Shown piece by piece: positions 63,340 to 64,000 of a DNA stretch of 64,000 nucleotides. The notes under the pieces were generated by a model. The model ran no database searches. It was not told the DNA's origin and saw nothing but the letters and a program-made list of their open reading frames with translations. Both the position numbers and the translations under genes were made by a program. Source of the DNA: Nyssa sinensis (taxonomy: Eukaryota > Streptophyta > Magnoliopsida > Cornales > Nyssaceae); the NCBI GenBank assembly GCA_008638375.1, contig CM018031.1, forward strand, positions 2,455,001 to 2,519,000. The letters run 5' to 3'. Position 1 is the first letter of the stretch, and each line of letters begins with the position of its first letter.

Positions 63340-64000
63340 TAGCGGTTGATAAAGCCGGTGACTCACGGGGACCTAGGGGTTAAAGAATTGGGTACCTTCA
63401 ATACAGCCCTTTTAGGGAAATGGTTATGGAGGTTTGGGGAAAGAAATGGGGAGATTTGGCGGGAGATTATTGTTGCTAAGTATGGTTGTGATTCTGGTGG
63501 ATGGTGCTTGGGCAGTGGGGAGGGGCCAAGGGGATGTGGTCTATGGGGTTACATTAGAGACGGATGGCCGAATTTTATGGATAGATGCCGCTTTGTCCTC
63601 GGAAATGGTGGTAGGGTGAAGTTTTGGGATGATACCTGGACCGGGGACGAGCCGTTGAGGGCGAAATTCCCTAGATTATACAGTCTAGCTAGCAATAAAG
63701 AGACTTGGGCTAGTGAGTGTTTGGAGAAAGTCGGGAATAAGCTTATCTGGAGTCTCCGATTTCGGAGAGATCTTTTTGATTGGGAGATTGAAGAGGTGGA
63801 CTCTTTTCTTCGTTTCCTCAATGATTTTTAGGCTTTAGAAGATAGGAAGGACAAGAGTGATTGGAGGCCGGATAAGAAATCCTTTTCTGTCCGCTCCTAC
63901 TATAAAAGCATGTTCGGTTCGGTTAGCTCTCCCTTCCCTTGGAAGCTCATTTGGTCTTCCAAAGTCCCCCCTAAAGCCTCTTTCTTTGTTTGGGAGGCTT
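63340..64000 (+). mobile_element. LINE, 3' part of ORF2 (continues past the window)
   Basis: One long frame reads VTHGDLGVKELGTFNTALLG, KWLWRFGERNGEIWREIIVA, then FVLGNGGRVKFWDDTWTGDE and LRAKFPRLYSLASNKE. These are hallmarks of the region between reverse transcriptase and the zf-RVT domain of plant L1-type LINEs. A TAG at 63829-63831 interrupts the frame, which then continues with WRPDKKSFSVRSYYKSMFG and PWKLIWSSKVPPKASFFVWE, the start of zf-RVT. This copy is much less decayed than those in intron 2, so it is younger. Confidence 0.88.

Overview
The window is AT-rich nuclear DNA from a land plant, most likely a eudicot. The evidence is intron-rich genes with GT-AG introns, plant-specific gene families (BAHD acyltransferase, plant-type NF-YB, plant ING1 and CUL1), Au-type SINEs, LINE and hAT remnants, and long AT, AC and GA microsatellites. 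The species cannot be named from the sequence. There is no operon structure, phage, CRISPR array, rRNA or convincing tRNA gene.

Layout. About 1-2.6 kb: AT-rich intergenic DNA with tandem duplications. 3.4-8.6 kb (+): an ING1-like PHD-finger gene, missing a recognisable first exon and carrying two single-base frame breaks. 10.4-16.2 kb (-): an 18-exon mitochondrial chaperonin CPN60 gene, also with two single-base insertions in one exon. 17.8-24.2 kb (+): a complete three-exon gene for the complex I subunit NDUFA13/GRIM-19, divergent from CPN60 and carrying a hAT remnant and SINE material in its 5.9 kb first intron. 27.5-28.9 kb (+): a two-exon BAHD acyltransferase whose intron appears to use a GC donor. 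33.0-33.5 kb (+): an intronless NF-YB transcription factor gene. 37.9-45.8 kb (+): a cullin-1-like pseudogene with three in-frame stops and a 3.9 kb LTR inserted inside its fifth exon, flanked by the 5-bp target duplication GGGTA. 49.2-60.0 kb and beyond (+): the 5' half of an apparently functional CUL1 gene, nine coding exons, continuing past the window. Its 9 kb second intron is a nest of LINE fragments, a MITE, SINE-like repeats and two inverted copies of a roughly 0.7 kb element. A further LINE fragment runs off the right edge.

The genes are housekeeping or regulatory and are not functionally linked, except that the cullin pseudogene and CUL1 are tandem paralogs in the same orientation with identical lengths for exons 2 to 6. 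CPN60 and NDUFA13 both act in mitochondria and share a 1.6 kb divergent upstream region, which may be coincidence. I found no previously undescribed biological system. The most informative observations are the LTR-in-exon disruption, the run of single-base insertions in otherwise well-conserved exons, and the layered repeats in CUL1 intron 2.
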